From positions 1 through 64,000 of the forward strand of contig JAIFNG010000058.1 of assembly GCA_020047815.1 (NCBI GenBank): a DNA stretch of 64,000 bases. The letters run 5' to 3'. Positions 40,682 through 51,100 of this stretch are shown in pieces (positions within the stretch are counted from its first letter, which is position 1; every line of letters starts with the position of its first letter). Position numbers and translations under genes: made by a program. Under the pieces are notes generated by a model. The model did no database searches. It had not been told where the DNA came from and saw only the letters and a program-made list of their open reading frames with translations. The DNA is from Anaerolinea sp. GTDB taxonomy: Bacteria; Chloroflexota; Anaerolineae; Anaerolineales; Villigracilaceae.

Positions 40682-41131
40682 TTACATCCATGCAGTTTCA
40701 CTCAAATCTGTAAATTTGATCAATGCTTGTTTGTGCGCTACGCTTTGACCGGTTTCCACATACACTTCGCCAATGGTCCCGCTGAAAAGGGATCGAATGC
40801 TGTTTTTCATCTTCATCGCTTCAATGACCAGCACGACCTGTCCAGCTTCCACTTTTTCACCAGCTTTGACAAAGACATTGACGACTGTGCCGGGCAGAGG
40901 AGAGGTTAGTATATTCCCGCCAGCAGCGGCACTGGGAGAGGGTGACACAGCTGAGGGCTGATTCGGATTAAAGGATTTTTTCTCCGCTTTTGGTCTTATC
41001 TCCTTCGATTCTCCGCTCTCAGGCGTGACCTCGAATCGCTCCCCGTCGACAACTGCGACGATGGGGCGGACGTTGATATTTTCGACTTCAACTTCGTATG
41101 TCTGGTTTTTGACTGTTATTTTATATTTCAT
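40682..41131 (-). CDS. Biotin carboxyl carrier protein of decarboxylase
   Basis: VVLVIEAMKMKNSIRS biotinylation motif, Pro/Ala linker. Confidence 0.92.
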   Translation of the reverse strand: MKYKITVKNQTYEVEVENINVRPIVAVVDGERFEVTPESGESKEIRPKAEKKSFNPNQPSAVSPSPSAAAGGNILTSPLPGTVVNVFVKAGEKVEAGQVVLVIEAMKMKNSIRSLFSGTIGEVYVETGQSVAHKQALIKFTDLSETAWM

Positions 41132-41244
41132 AAGTTCTCCGGAAACCTGACAATTTTTCGCAGGGTACAGGTTTGTCAGGTGGGTTGTGATTTACAAAAA
41201 ACGTAATTAAGTCAGGTCACAATCAGACCTGACAATTATGGGAA

Positions 41245-41592
41245 TTAACGTCTTCCGCGGCTTCCTGTTTGTGAACGCTGGCTTGTCCTCATGCCAAGTT
41301 GCCAGGCAGAAACAAGCGCAGTGGGCGGAGTAGACAATGGGCGGGCGCTCGATTGTCCCTGTTCGGCCAGGGCAAGTGCCACGGCAAGCGCGGCCGCCTG
41401 AGCCTTGAACCCTGCCTGAGGATCAGGATCAGGTTCAGTTGAGCCGGGTATCAATTCATCGGCCGGGGATTCTTTTTCCGCTGTTAAGGCCGTCAGCATA
41501 ATCATCATCAGCCAGAGCAGAATAATCGCGCCAAAGACAAGTCCCATGCCAAGAGCGGTGATTTCTAGGGATTGGAGGGTTAGGTCAGTCAT
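41245..41592 (-). CDS. OadG-like (gamma) subunit
   Basis: N-terminal TM segment LGMGLVFGAIILLWLMMIMLTAL; gene context. Confidence 0.75.
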   Translation of the reverse strand: MTDLTLQSLEITALGMGLVFGAIILLWLMMIMLTALTAEKESPADELIPGSTEPDPDPQAGFKAQAAALAVALALAEQGQSSARPLSTPPTALVSAWQLGMRTSQRSQTGSRGRR

Positions 41593-41719
41593 ATATCATC
41601 CATTTATGTCATTTTGAGGAGGTCAGTTTTCCGATGTCACATGCGGCATAGGCCAGTGCATTGATCAATCTCCTTTTACATCGGGGATTGATTCGGGGTA
41701 ACCCCTGCTCAATGGCATA

Positions 41720-43273
41720 TTAGACAGGGATGTTGCCATGCTTGCGCGCGGGGGCGGGGGCATATTTGTCGCGCAGGGCGGACAGGGAGGCGATAATCTT
41801 CGGACGCGATTCACGCGGTTCGATGATGTCGTCCACATAGCCGGTGGAGGCAGCGTAGTATGGGTTATTAAATTTTTCCCGGTACTCATTGGCGAGTTTT
41901 GTGCGCTCGGCGGCAGGGTCGGCGGCGGTCTCAATTTGTTTCTTATAAAGGATGTTTGCCGCACCTTCAGCGCCTAACACGGCAATCTCAGCCGAGGGCC
42001 AGGCGTATGTGATGTCGGTGCCAAGATATTTGCTGGACATGACCACATATGCGCCGCCATATGCTTTGCGGGTGATGATGCAAATCTTTGGCACAGTGGC
42101 CTCGGAATAGGCGTACAAGAGTTTTGCACCATGGCGAATGATGCCGCCGTGTTCCTGTGCAATGCCGGGCAGGAAACCGGGTGAATCCACAAATGTGACG
42201 AGCGGAATATTAAAGCAGTCGCACATGCGGACGAAACGGGTCATTTTGTCCGCCGCGTCGATGTCGATGACGCCAGCCATAATGGATGGTTCCTGACCAA
42301 CAATGCCCACACTATGTCCGCCAATTCTCGCCAGGCCGACAATGGCGTTGCGTGCCCAGTCAGGCTGGATCTCAAGGAAAGAGTCTGTATCCACGATCTT
42401 TTCGATGACATCGTGCATGATGTAGGGTTCATTGGCTTCGAATGGGATGATGCTGTTTAGCGATTCGTCCATGCGCCCCAGGTCGTCGTTCGGTTGGACG
42501 TAGGGCGGGTTTTCCACGTTATTTGAAGGTAGGTACGAGAGAAAATGCCGCGCCATTTCGAGAGCAGCCTGTTCGCTTGGTACGCTTAGATGTGCCACAC
42601 CACTGACAGAGTTATGAACCGCCGCGCCTCCCAGCGATTCCGAGTCGATCACTTCACCTGTTACTGCTTTGATCACATCGGGACCTGTCAGGAACATGAA
42701 TGAGGATTTTTCCACCATGATGACCAGATCGGTCAGGGCAGGGGAGTAAGCTGCTCCACCGGCGCAGGGTCCAAGCATGACGCTGATTTGCGGTACCACA
42801 CCGGAGTATTGAGCGTTACGTCTGAATATTTCGGCATAACCGCCCATCGAACGCACGCCTTCCTGAATGCGCGCGCCACCGGAATCGATCAGTGAAATAA
42901 ATGGCACACCGTTACGGACTGCCAGATCCATTACACGACAAATCTTGTGCGATTGCATCTCGCTTAATGTGCCGCCGTAGATTGTGAAGTCTTGTGAGTA
43001 TAAATAAACAGTCCGCCCGTTGATTTGTCCATAGCCGGTAATAACACCATCGCCATAGTAACGTTCTTTCAACAAATTCAATTCATCGCCCTGATGTGTG
43101 ATGAACGGTTCCAATTCGTTGAAGGTGTCAGGATCGAGCAATAGCTCAACTCGTTCACGCGCAGTCAACTTGCCTTTGGCTTTTTGCTTTTTATTCCTTT
43201 CCTCGCCGCCGCCTTCAAGTGCCTTGGCGCGGACTTTTCGCAGTTCCAAAATTCTGGGGTCTTCCTGGGTCAT
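41720..43273 (-). CDS. mmdA: Acyl-CoA carboxyltransferase/decarboxylase alpha subunit (methylmalonyl-CoA type)
   Basis: GGARIQEGVRSMGGYAEIF, LGPCAGGAAYSPALTDLVIMV, DSPGFLPGIAQEHGGIIRHGAKLLYAYSEATVPKI. Confidence 0.94.
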   Translation of the reverse strand: MTQEDPRILELRKVRAKALEGGGEERNKKQKAKGKLTARERVELLLDPDTFNELEPFITHQGDELNLLKERYYGDGVITGYGQINGRTVYLYSQDFTIYGGTLSEMQSHKICRVMDLAVRNGVPFISLIDSGGARIQEGVRSMGGYAEIFRRNAQYSGVVPQISVMLGPCAGGAAYSPALTDLVIMVEKSSFMFLTGPDVIKAVTGEVIDSESLGGAAVHNSVSGVAHLSVPSEQAALEMARHFLSYLPSNNVENPPYVQPNDDLGRMDESLNSIIPFEANEPYIMHDVIEKIVDTDSFLEIQPDWARNAIVGLARIGGHSVGIVGQEPSIMAGVIDIDAADKMTRFVRMCDCFNIPLVTFVDSPGFLPGIAQEHGGIIRHGAKLLYAYSEATVPKICIITRKAYGGAYVVMSSKYLGTDITYAWPSAEIAVLGAEGAANILYKKQIETAADPAAERTKLANEYREKFNNPYYAASTGYVDDIIEPRESRPKIIASLSALRDKYAPAPARKHGNIPV

Positions 43274-43484
43274 AGTAAATCCTCTGTTTTCTTGTAGGTT
43301 CGCCCTTGTTTTAAAAGGTGATGAATTTCACAATTGGAGTATAACACTTCGTTAATTGGCAAGTAGTGACGGATGACACGCAAATTGGATGAAGAAGTGC
43401 TTCATTCCTTATGTCATGTTATAAGCGTGACAAACATCAAAAAAAATAAGAGGTCATTATTAGCAATGACCTCTTATTTTGGGG

Positions 43485-44675
43485 TTACCCCTTCAATAAA
43501 ATAATTTCCCTTTGCGGTTCCCCCAAATATTCCGCTCCGTTTTGGGTGATTACCACATCTTCTTCAAGGCCGATATAACCATGACCGTTTACAGCCAGAC
43601 CTGGTTCGATGGTGAATATCTGCCCGACTTCCAATTTTTGATTGGGCGAGTCACCGTATTTTTCCCATAGCGGACCAAGCAATGCGCCGCCATCGTGAGC
43701 GACACGTCCCAACTGGTGACCGAGTGCATACGGATATTCTGGATAGCCCGCTCCGGTGACGATTTCCCGTGAGATATTATCAATTGAGTTGCCTGTCACG
43801 CCTGCTTTCATTGCCTCGCGTGATTTTTCGACAGCAGTGTGGATGGTGTCAAATCCGCGCTGGACTTCCACTGGACATTCGGTCTCGCCTTCCCCAAGGA
43901 TGTAGCAGACACGCTGGATGTCGGAGCAATAATCATTGTATTTCACACCGAAGTCAAAGTGCAGAATATGTCCGCGCTCGATTTTGATTTCTGTGGGTCC
44001 ATTATGCCCAACTGGAGAGGCAGGTCCGCTGTTGACAGCTGGACAGTTTTCGGAGGGCCACGCCAGTTCAACATTATATTCACGCGCGAGAGTGTGCATA
44101 TATTCGCCGACTTCGATCTCGGTCATGCCGACTTTGATGTGGGGAAAGGTCTTTTTGAATATCTCTTCTGTGATATGTACTGCTTTCCGGATATGCGCCT
44201 GTTCTGTGGGAGTTTTTCGTCCGCGGATGGCAGAGATAACGGGTTCGGCGCTGATGAGTCTATCAGCATAGGGCGTGTCAGCAAGATACTCCTTTAGGAA
44301 TGCGTACATGGAGTGCGTCAAACCGTCTGCGTGGACATTATTTCTTGAGGTGTTAACTGCAATTCGCGTGGGGTCAAGCCGGGTAATAGTCTCTTTGAGC
44401 AATGCACTGACGGCGGTGTCGTATCCGAGAATTTCGTCAAATACATCCAGCCGCGCGATTGCTTCTTTTTCAAGATTTCCGACAATTGCGAGCCTCTCGT
44501 TTTTTGGGGTAAGGATAAGCGCCGATTGCCATGTCAGGTCATTCGGGCCGATCAGAAAATCCAGCGCAGGATCGCGCACGCCCGATGTCTCACGCACGAA
44601 GGTCAGCCACATATCAACGTTCAGCTCTTTGAGAATTTCGATTGCCTGTTTTACTTTTTCCTGAATGAGGGACAT
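43485..44675 (-). CDS. M24-family Xaa-Pro peptidase
   Basis: LHFDFGVKYNDYCSDIQRVCY, GHQLGRVAHDGG, FTIEPGLAVNGHGYIGLEEDVV. Confidence 0.9.
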   Translation of the reverse strand: MSLIQEKVKQAIEILKELNVDMWLTFVRETSGVRDPALDFLIGPNDLTWQSALILTPKNERLAIVGNLEKEAIARLDVFDEILGYDTAVSALLKETITRLDPTRIAVNTSRNNVHADGLTHSMYAFLKEYLADTPYADRLISAEPVISAIRGRKTPTEQAHIRKAVHITEEIFKKTFPHIKVGMTEIEVGEYMHTLAREYNVELAWPSENCPAVNSGPASPVGHNGPTEIKIERGHILHFDFGVKYNDYCSDIQRVCYILGEGETECPVEVQRGFDTIHTAVEKSREAMKAGVTGNSIDNISREIVTGAGYPEYPYALGHQLGRVAHDGGALLGPLWEKYGDSPNQKLEVGQIFTIEPGLAVNGHGYIGLEEDVVITQNGAEYLGEPQREIILLKG

Positions 44676-44739
44676 GAGAACTCCTGGATTTGGACTTATG
44701 TCTTGGAGAAGGATGCACGACCTGATTTGATCTAACTTA

Positions 44740-46020
44740 TTATCTTTCGTTGGTGGTCAGCGAACGGTTTTTGCGGGGATCCTTCACAAAAAATATTAGA
44801 ATGCCGAACATTCCTATTGCAAGAACGAAAGAAATTACAAATGTTGGGGTAAAGCCTGCTGCATCCACGATCCAGCCGCCGATCAACGGAGCGATGATGG
44901 TCGCGGGGGCGGTGAGTGTCTGTGACAGGCCGATGTAAATGGGACGTTCGGCTTCATTGCCGAAATCCACAGTCATCGACATGCTGTTTGTCCAAATGCT
45001 GACATTTGCGATTCCTGTTAAAAAAAATATGGGATAGAACCACGCAATTGATGCAGCATTCCAGGCCAGCACTGCGCTCAGAAATGCCGCAACCGCCCCT
45101 ATGATGAGCATGATGCGATGCCCGACCCGATCCCCAACCCAGCCCATGCCAATATTGGATACGGTCTGCGAGATGGTCAAGGTGGCGGTTAGGTAGCCCG
45201 CAGTGATCGCATCCATGTTGAACTCGCGTAAGGCGTAAATGATGTAGAAGGCAAAGCCCATGGTGGCGAACTGTGAGAGGACACGAACAACCAGGAACCA
45301 GTTGAAGTTTTTATCATGGCTAAGAACTTTTTTTGCATCCACCCAAAAGTGGGACTTCTTTTCGGGGATGATTTTTTCGGTATCCTCTGGCTCGAGTGTC
45401 TTTGCGAGGGCAAACCACGATATGACGAAGAAAATAACTGCAAGAAGGAAGCATGTTGCAAAATTCCAGGGTGCATCGAAATAGTCGAGCATGTATCCTG
45501 CGCCGATGGCCGACATGCTGATGAAGAGATTTGCCAACCCGCCTTGCAATCCAAAAAATGTTCCGCGTGATTCTGACGGAATGATTTTTGAGATCATGGA
45601 CGTCCAGGCATTGGCAGTGAATCCGCCGCCCAATCCCTGCCAGATAAGCAGCAAAAATGTTAGGACGAGCCCGGTGTTTACGCCAATGAATGGAAGCAAC
45701 AGCGCAACAATTGCAAAGCCCAAAAACGGGACACGCTCATGGATGGTTGTCATCAGGACGGTGTGTTTATATTTCCGCAGGCGGGAAACATGGCTTGCAG
45801 TGAACAATTGTGGGAACAGCCATCCTGCCGAGTGAATAGCCGGTACTAGTCCGATCAGAGTGGCAGAATTGGTCATGGAGGCAACGAATAGTGGAAGCAC
45901 AGCGCTGAATGAAGCAAAACCAATTGCCATGCCAAACAAACTGCCATCCCAGAGGTTGACAGTGATGTTGTGTTTCAGGTTTTCACGAATATTAGTTTCT
46001 AGTGTGGTGAAAGGGAGCAT
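44740..46020 (-). CDS. MFS transporter
   Basis: 12-TM; MLPFTTLETNIRENLKHNITVNLWDG; start revised from 46113: -10 TACAAT 6 nt upstream of ATG at 46020. Confidence 0.87.
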   Translation of the reverse strand: MLPFTTLETNIRENLKHNITVNLWDGSLFGMAIGFASFSAVLPLFVASMTNSATLIGLVPAIHSAGWLFPQLFTASHVSRLRKYKHTVLMTTIHERVPFLGFAIVALLLPFIGVNTGLVLTFLLLIWQGLGGGFTANAWTSMISKIIPSESRGTFFGLQGGLANLFISMSAIGAGYMLDYFDAPWNFATCFLLAVIFFVISWFALAKTLEPEDTEKIIPEKKSHFWVDAKKVLSHDKNFNWFLVVRVLSQFATMGFAFYIIYALREFNMDAITAGYLTATLTISQTVSNIGMGWVGDRVGHRIMLIIGAVAAFLSAVLAWNAASIAWFYPIFFLTGIANVSIWTNSMSMTVDFGNEAERPIYIGLSQTLTAPATIIAPLIGGWIVDAAGFTPTFVISFVLAIGMFGILIFFVKDPRKNRSLTTNER

Positions 46021-46096
46021 AGGCTGATTGTACCTGATGATTTTTAGGGGTTTGTATCCTGGTATTGACAGGCATATATATTTGTGTAAAAATAAA

Positions 46097-46110
46097 AACG
46101 AACGTTCGTT
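46097..46110. promoter_or_regulatory. TetR-type operator (copy 1)
   Basis: AACGAACGTTCGTT palindrome, downstream of TTGACA (46065) promoter. Confidence 0.75.
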
Positions 46111-46121
46111 CATTTATTATG

Positions 46122-46905
46122 AAGAGCGAGGTTGTGTCCAATTTTCGCTTGGGAATTGATATCGGTTACACAACCACCAAGGCTGTGATTTTTAATGAGG
46201 AAAGGGATTTTCTTTTCTCCTCTTATCGCCGCCACAAAGCCGGGAGAAAGTCTTTGCTCAATGCGATTGTGCGGGCTATGGCGATTTTAACGCCATCGAA
46301 GTGGATGACAAAGATTATCCAAAAGCGGGAATCGTAGGTGAGATTTATGTCAAGTACAACACCTTCTCAAACAACAATGCCGCACAATGGCTGGTGGGAT
46401 AGGGCGTGGAAGTGGTCCTGCCAACGTTTTTTGAGTTTTTTGCAGGCGGTTTGATCCACAACGAGCAAAGCGTCAAAACCAACCTTGTACTGCATGTTAT
46501 GATGTGGTTATTATCTCCTGCTGGGAAAGAAAATTCTCCGCAATTATCTGAACGAGATCGATTGCATCATGCAAGGCTATCGACGCTTCCGCCGTCATCC
46601 TGACATCGAAAATATCGCAAGATTCGCGGAGCAGATTCTCAGCCTAAATCATCAGTATGGCGAAGGCTGGCTTATTGCGGGCGAGGTGGGTTCTCTTGTG
46701 AAAAGTGGGATCAGCAATGTGTTTACAGCCGTTTGGCTGCATCGCCAATCACATCATTGCCAGAGGCACGGAAAAAAAGATGAAGGTCATGTATCCACAG
46801 TTGAACCTGCTCTTTCTTGATGCAGATGCCGGAGTGAGTGAAGTAAATTTCTTCAATACGAATGCACTTTTTTGTAAACCATGCAAAAACAGCTGTTGAT
46901 ATGGT
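46122..46905 (+). pseudogene. Decayed 2-hydroxyacyl-CoA dehydratase activase-type protein (BadF/BcrA ATPase + DUF2229-like C-term)
   Basis: LGIDIGYTTTKAVIFNEERDFLFSSYRRH joined to KAGIVGEIYVKYNTFSNNNAAQWLVG*GVEVVLP, then YGEGWLIAGEVGSLV and CLQPFGCIANHIIARG in shifting frames. Confidence 0.82.
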
Positions 46906-46960
46906 GACGGAGTAATCCATTAGCGAAACCCTCCCATTTTCCTTCCGCCTGGCTGCCCTT

Positions 46961-47533
46961 GTGGTGACCCTATTCTGTTGGCTCGTCATTTACTTTTTTG
47001 TAAACCGTCTTCAGGTGGATTCAAGCCGCCGTGTGGAAATGTGGGTAACGCTCGACCAGAAAATTCCCTATATACCGTTTTTTGCACCGGTGTATTTTTC
47101 CACTTATATTTTTGTTGTGCAGCCGTTCTTTATTTTGTCAAATGCGCGGCAGTTTTATTGGATGCTGACCAGTTTTATTGTGATCAGTGTGATTTCCAGT
47201 TTTATTCATGCAACTATCCCAAGCAAAATTGAGCGAGTGGAGCAGGGGATGCCAGGCGGACTGTCAGGCGGTATGCTTGGCTTATTTCAAAAAACCTGCA
47301 AGCCGTATGGAAATTTTCCCAGCATGCACGTTGGGTTATCTGTGCCGGTGATAGTGGCGAATTTTATGGTATACGGACCAGTCATTGGAAGCATCATGGT
47401 AACCTGGGCAGTGTTGATTGCGATCTCCACACTGTATACGAAACAGCACTATGTTTTGGATGTACTGGCCGGATTTTTGATCGGGTTTGCCGTTTCTGCT
47501 TTGACATTCTTACTTCTGATTGGTATTCGGTAG
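46961..47533 (+). CDS. PAP2-family phosphatase-like membrane protein
   Basis: CKPYGNFPSMHVGLS and STLYTKQHYVLDVLAGFLIGF motifs. Confidence 0.78.
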   Translation: MVTLFCWLVIYFFVNRLQVDSSRRVEMWVTLDQKIPYIPFFAPVYFSTYIFVVQPFFILSNARQFYWMLTSFIVISVISSFIHATIPSKIERVEQGMPGGLSGGMLGLFQKTCKPYGNFPSMHVGLSVPVIVANFMVYGPVIGSIMVTWAVLIAISTLYTKQHYVLDVLAGFLIGFAVSALTFLLLIGIR

Positions 47534-47648
47534 TTATTGAAATTTTTGTACGCTGCTAAATGGAATTCATGTTATTTTTCCACCGCAGGAGAGCAAGCGG
47601 TGGTGTGCAATGATTTTGGCTTTGGGGGTAACAGGCTACTTTTCCACC

Positions 47649-47697
47649 TTGACAAATGTTTTCTGTAAGGCGTAAAATAAAAAAACGAACGTTCGTT
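47649..47697 (+). promoter_or_regulatory. TetR autoregulatory promoter/operator (copy 2)
   Basis: TTGACA-N18-TAAAAT then AACGAACGTTCGTT (47684-47697) upstream of tetR-like gene. Confidence 0.8.
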
Positions 47698-47720
47698 CAT
47701 ATTTATACAAGAAGGATATT

Positions 47721-48338
47721 ATGCCTGAGAAATCAAAGGATATTCCAACGAAAGGTGAAACCACCCGCTCAGCCATCGAAGACTCTGCGGTTGAACTGTT
47801 CATGGAACATGGCTACCACGCCACATCCATGCGCCAGATCGCAGAACGTGCGGGACTTGCGCTGGGCGGTATTTACAATCATTTTTCCAGCAAGGAGGAA
47901 CTCTTTGAAGGCATTATTGTGGATAAACATCCATATAAAAAAATCCTGCCTTTGATCCTCCAAGTGCAAGGCGACACTGCCGAGATTTTTCTCAAAAATG
48001 CCATGTCGATTGTCATGACCGAACTCGACAGGGAACCTTACTACATAAAATTAATGATGATCGAATTTGTTGAATTCAACGGAGGGCATGGCGCGGCCAT
48101 GTTGAAGGAAATTACACCAGAGGTATTACCTGTATTTGAACAGGTCGTTAAATCGAGAAAAAATTTACGCGTAACCAATCCTGCTGTACTTATGCGTTCC
48201 TTCTTTGGCATGGTGATATCTTATTTCATTACTCAAATGGTCATTTCAAATTCTGTCATCAGCAGCCTTCTACCCAAAAATTCCATGGAGATTTACGTGG
48301 ATATTTTTCTGCACGGCATCATAAAACCAGAGAGTTAG
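47721..48338 (+). CDS. TetR/AcrR family transcriptional regulator
   Basis: TRSAIEDSAVELFMEHGYHATSMRQIAERAGLALGGIYNHFSSKEELFEGII HTH. Confidence 0.95.
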   Translation: MPEKSKDIPTKGETTRSAIEDSAVELFMEHGYHATSMRQIAERAGLALGGIYNHFSSKEELFEGIIVDKHPYKKILPLILQVQGDTAEIFLKNAMSIVMTELDREPYYIKLMMIEFVEFNGGHGAAMLKEITPEVLPVFEQVVKSRKNLRVTNPAVLMRSFFGMVISYFITQMVISNSVISSLLPKNSMEIYVDIFLHGIIKPES

Positions 48339-48418
48339 AAAAACGGACAGGTCTTATTAAGAACCTTTTAATTCAATATCTTGATTAAGATGCAGCCGGT
48401 CTGTAAAAAGGAAATTTC

Positions 48419-49546
48419 ATGTTCAATTCCCGTATCTCCTCCATCATCCGTAAAGAGTTTTTACAGCTTATTCGGGACCCACGTACGCTTGCTCTTGCAG
48501 TAGTCATTCCGATTGTGCAATTATTCCTGCTGGGATATGCCGCCACATCTGATGTGCGGAATATAGCAATGGCTGTTTGGGATCAAAGCAGATCACCCGA
48601 ATCACGCGGCCTATTGGATGCATTCCGTGCCGCCGATTATTTCACCATGGATTACTTTGTTGGTTCGCAGGAAGAATATCAAAAGCTGATCGAATCAGGG
48701 GATGCACGTGTTGCTTTGGTCATCCCCGTTGATTATTCGCGCCGGGTCTTCGAGGGCAATGCGCAGGTCTTAATGGTATTGGATGGTTCCGATGCGACTA
48801 TTGGCTCCACAGCTTTATCCACTGCGCGCCTTGTGGGCCAATCCTACGCAACAAAAATTCTCAGTGAGCAAGCTGCTCTTAGCGGACGTGCCGCCCCTTC
48901 TTCGCCAGTCGAAGTCCGCACACAGGTTTGGTACAACCCGGACCTGAACTCTGCCTACTTCATGATTCCTGGAGTGATCGGTATGATTCTCTCCTTCATC
49001 ACTACCATCCTCACCGCCACAGCCATCGTGCGCGAACGTGAGCGTGGCACCATTGAGCAGTTAATTGTCACGCCCATCCGTTCGTGGGAATTGGTGTTGG
49101 GGAAATTACTGCCCTATGTCATCCTGGCCTTTGTGGAGACCTTTGAGATCATTATTATTGGACGTTATTGGTTTGGCGTGCCGGTTCGCGGCAGTATCAC
49201 GCTGATCATTTTCACGTCAGGATTGTTCCTCATGTCCAGTCTTGGCGTTGGTTTATTCGCGTCTACCATTGCCAACACACAGCAGGAAGCCATGATGACC
49301 GTGATGATGTACAACCTGCCAAGTATTTTTCTTTCGGGTTTTTTCTTTCCACTGGAAGCCATGCCAAAATTTTTACAGTGGATCTCCTATGCAATTCCAC
49401 TTCGTTATTACCTCGTTGTCATTCGTGCGCTCCTTTTAAAGGGCGTGGGTCTTGAAGCTATTCAACGTGAAACATGGGCTCTTGCGATTTTTGGAGTTGT
49501 CATTATGACTGCCGCTGCGCTGCGTTTTCGCAAGCGGCTTGATTAA
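48419..49546 (+). CDS. ABC-2 type transporter permease
   Basis: RKEFLQLIRDPRTLALAVVIPIVQLFLLGYA; IVRERERGTIEQLIVTPI. Confidence 0.93.
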   Translation: MFNSRISSIIRKEFLQLIRDPRTLALAVVIPIVQLFLLGYAATSDVRNIAMAVWDQSRSPESRGLLDAFRAADYFTMDYFVGSQEEYQKLIESGDARVALVIPVDYSRRVFEGNAQVLMVLDGSDATIGSTALSTARLVGQSYATKILSEQAALSGRAAPSSPVEVRTQVWYNPDLNSAYFMIPGVIGMILSFITTILTATAIVRERERGTIEQLIVTPIRSWELVLGKLLPYVILAFVETFEIIIIGRYWFGVPVRGSITLIIFTSGLFLMSSLGVGLFASTIANTQQEAMMTVMMYNLPSIFLSGFFFPLEAMPKFLQWISYAIPLRYYLVVIRALLLKGVGLEAIQRETWALAIFGVVIMTAAALRFRKRLD

Positions 49547-49600
49547 ATAAAAAACAGCAGTCACTTTACAGGTCACTGCTATCTGCTTAAGGAGATTATC

Positions 49601-51046
49601 ATGAACCATAAACTACCCAAGCCCATGATTGCAATCATTGGTCTCGCTGTCATTGTTGCACTTTATTTTGGGTTAGCCAGCCTTAATGATAATGGCAATG
49701 GCGACTTGACCGCCTCAGGTTCCATCGAGGCCGTCATTGTGAACGTCTCGCCTGAACTTGCCGGCAAGGTGTTGGAAGTGGATGTTGTGGAGGGGCAGTT
49801 GATCAAGACAGACGACCTGCTCATTCGCCTTGACCCGACCCTGTTAAATGCCCAACAGGCGGTTGCGGTTGCCAATCTTGATGCAGCGAAAGCGGGCGCT
49901 CAGACCGCCCAAAGCGCAGTTAATACCGCCCAAAACCAATATCAAATTACATTGGAAGCTGCGCTTGCCCAGGACAAGAAGACCCGTATTCAGGATTGGT
50001 TCTCTAAAGACCCGGACCAGTTTGAACAGCCGGACTGGTATTTTTCCCGAGCCGAACAACTCCAGGCCGCTCAGGACCAGGTTGACATAACCTTAAAGGC
50101 ATTGGAATCCGCCCGTGGAAATTTGGAGAATGTTGGCACGTCTATTGATAAGTCTGGTTTTCTAAAAGCGGAAAAGCGGCTTCTCGACGCGCGCCTTGCC
50201 TACTTGATGGCAAAGGATGTTAACAACCTCGCTCAAAACTCTGCAGACGCGAACGCGCCTGTTGGAAAATATAACAGTACCCATTGTGGAACCAATGACG
50301 GTTATAGGGTTGATAATAAAAAATTGACGAATCGCCTCTATGGGTGTACTGGAGACGATCATATTTCCGAAGTGGGTGAAACCCTTTTTGATGCAGCAGA
50401 GCAGGAACTGGATGATGCCCAAAATGCATTCGATGACCTTCTCAACTCGCAGGCAGCGGATGATGTGCTTCGGATGCGGGCAGAAGTATCGGTGGCACAG
50501 GAGCGGTATTACGCGGCTCTCGATTATCTGCGTAAGTTTCAGTTGGGTGAACAATCTACAACAGTATTTGCCGCCCAGGGATTGCTTTCACAAGCTCAGG
50601 CGGCAGCGGCTCAATCTCAAAAGGCAATTGAGCAGGCGCAAGCCAATCTCGATTTGATCAACGCGCAAATTGAAAAACTTACCACATTTGCACCCATGGA
50701 TGGCGTGATTCTCACTCGTAATGTTGAGCCTGGTGAATTTGTCCAGCCTGGCGCGGTTGCACTGACCATGGCAGACATCACTGACTTAACCATCACCGTC
50801 TATGTCCCCGAAGACCGCTATGGACAGGTCAACCTTGGTCAAACTGCCGAGGTCCGGGTTGATTCCTTCCCCGGTCTGACCTTTACAGCGTCTGTCGTTC
50901 AGATGGCAGATCAGGCTGAATTCACTCCGCGTAATGTTCAAACCGTAGAAGGCCGAAGCTCCACCTTCTATGCCATAAAATTAAAAGTCGAAGATCCTAC
51001 AGGGAAGTTGAAGATCGGCATGCCGGCAGATGTGGTGTTTAAGTAA
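49601..51046 (+). CDS. HlyD/membrane fusion (YbhG-like) protein
   Basis: ASGSIEAVIVNVSPELAGKVLEVDVVEGQLIKTDDLLIRLD; coiled coil; FAPMDGVILTRNVEPGEFVQPG. Confidence 0.9.
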   Translation: MNHKLPKPMIAIIGLAVIVALYFGLASLNDNGNGDLTASGSIEAVIVNVSPELAGKVLEVDVVEGQLIKTDDLLIRLDPTLLNAQQAVAVANLDAAKAGAQTAQSAVNTAQNQYQITLEAALAQDKKTRIQDWFSKDPDQFEQPDWYFSRAEQLQAAQDQVDITLKALESARGNLENVGTSIDKSGFLKAEKRLLDARLAYLMAKDVNNLAQNSADANAPVGKYNSTHCGTNDGYRVDNKKLTNRLYGCTGDDHISEVGETLFDAAEQELDDAQNAFDDLLNSQAADDVLRMRAEVSVAQERYYAALDYLRKFQLGEQSTTVFAAQGLLSQAQAAAAQSQKAIEQAQANLDLINAQIEKLTTFAPMDGVILTRNVEPGEFVQPGAVALTMADITDLTITVYVPEDRYGQVNLGQTAEVRVDSFPGLTFTASVVQMADQAEFTPRNVQTVEGRSSTFYAIKLKVEDPTGKLKIGMPADVVFK

Positions 51047-51100
51047 AAAATAATCAGTTGGTGATTGAGAAAATCACAGATTTGGTGAAAGGAGTACGTA

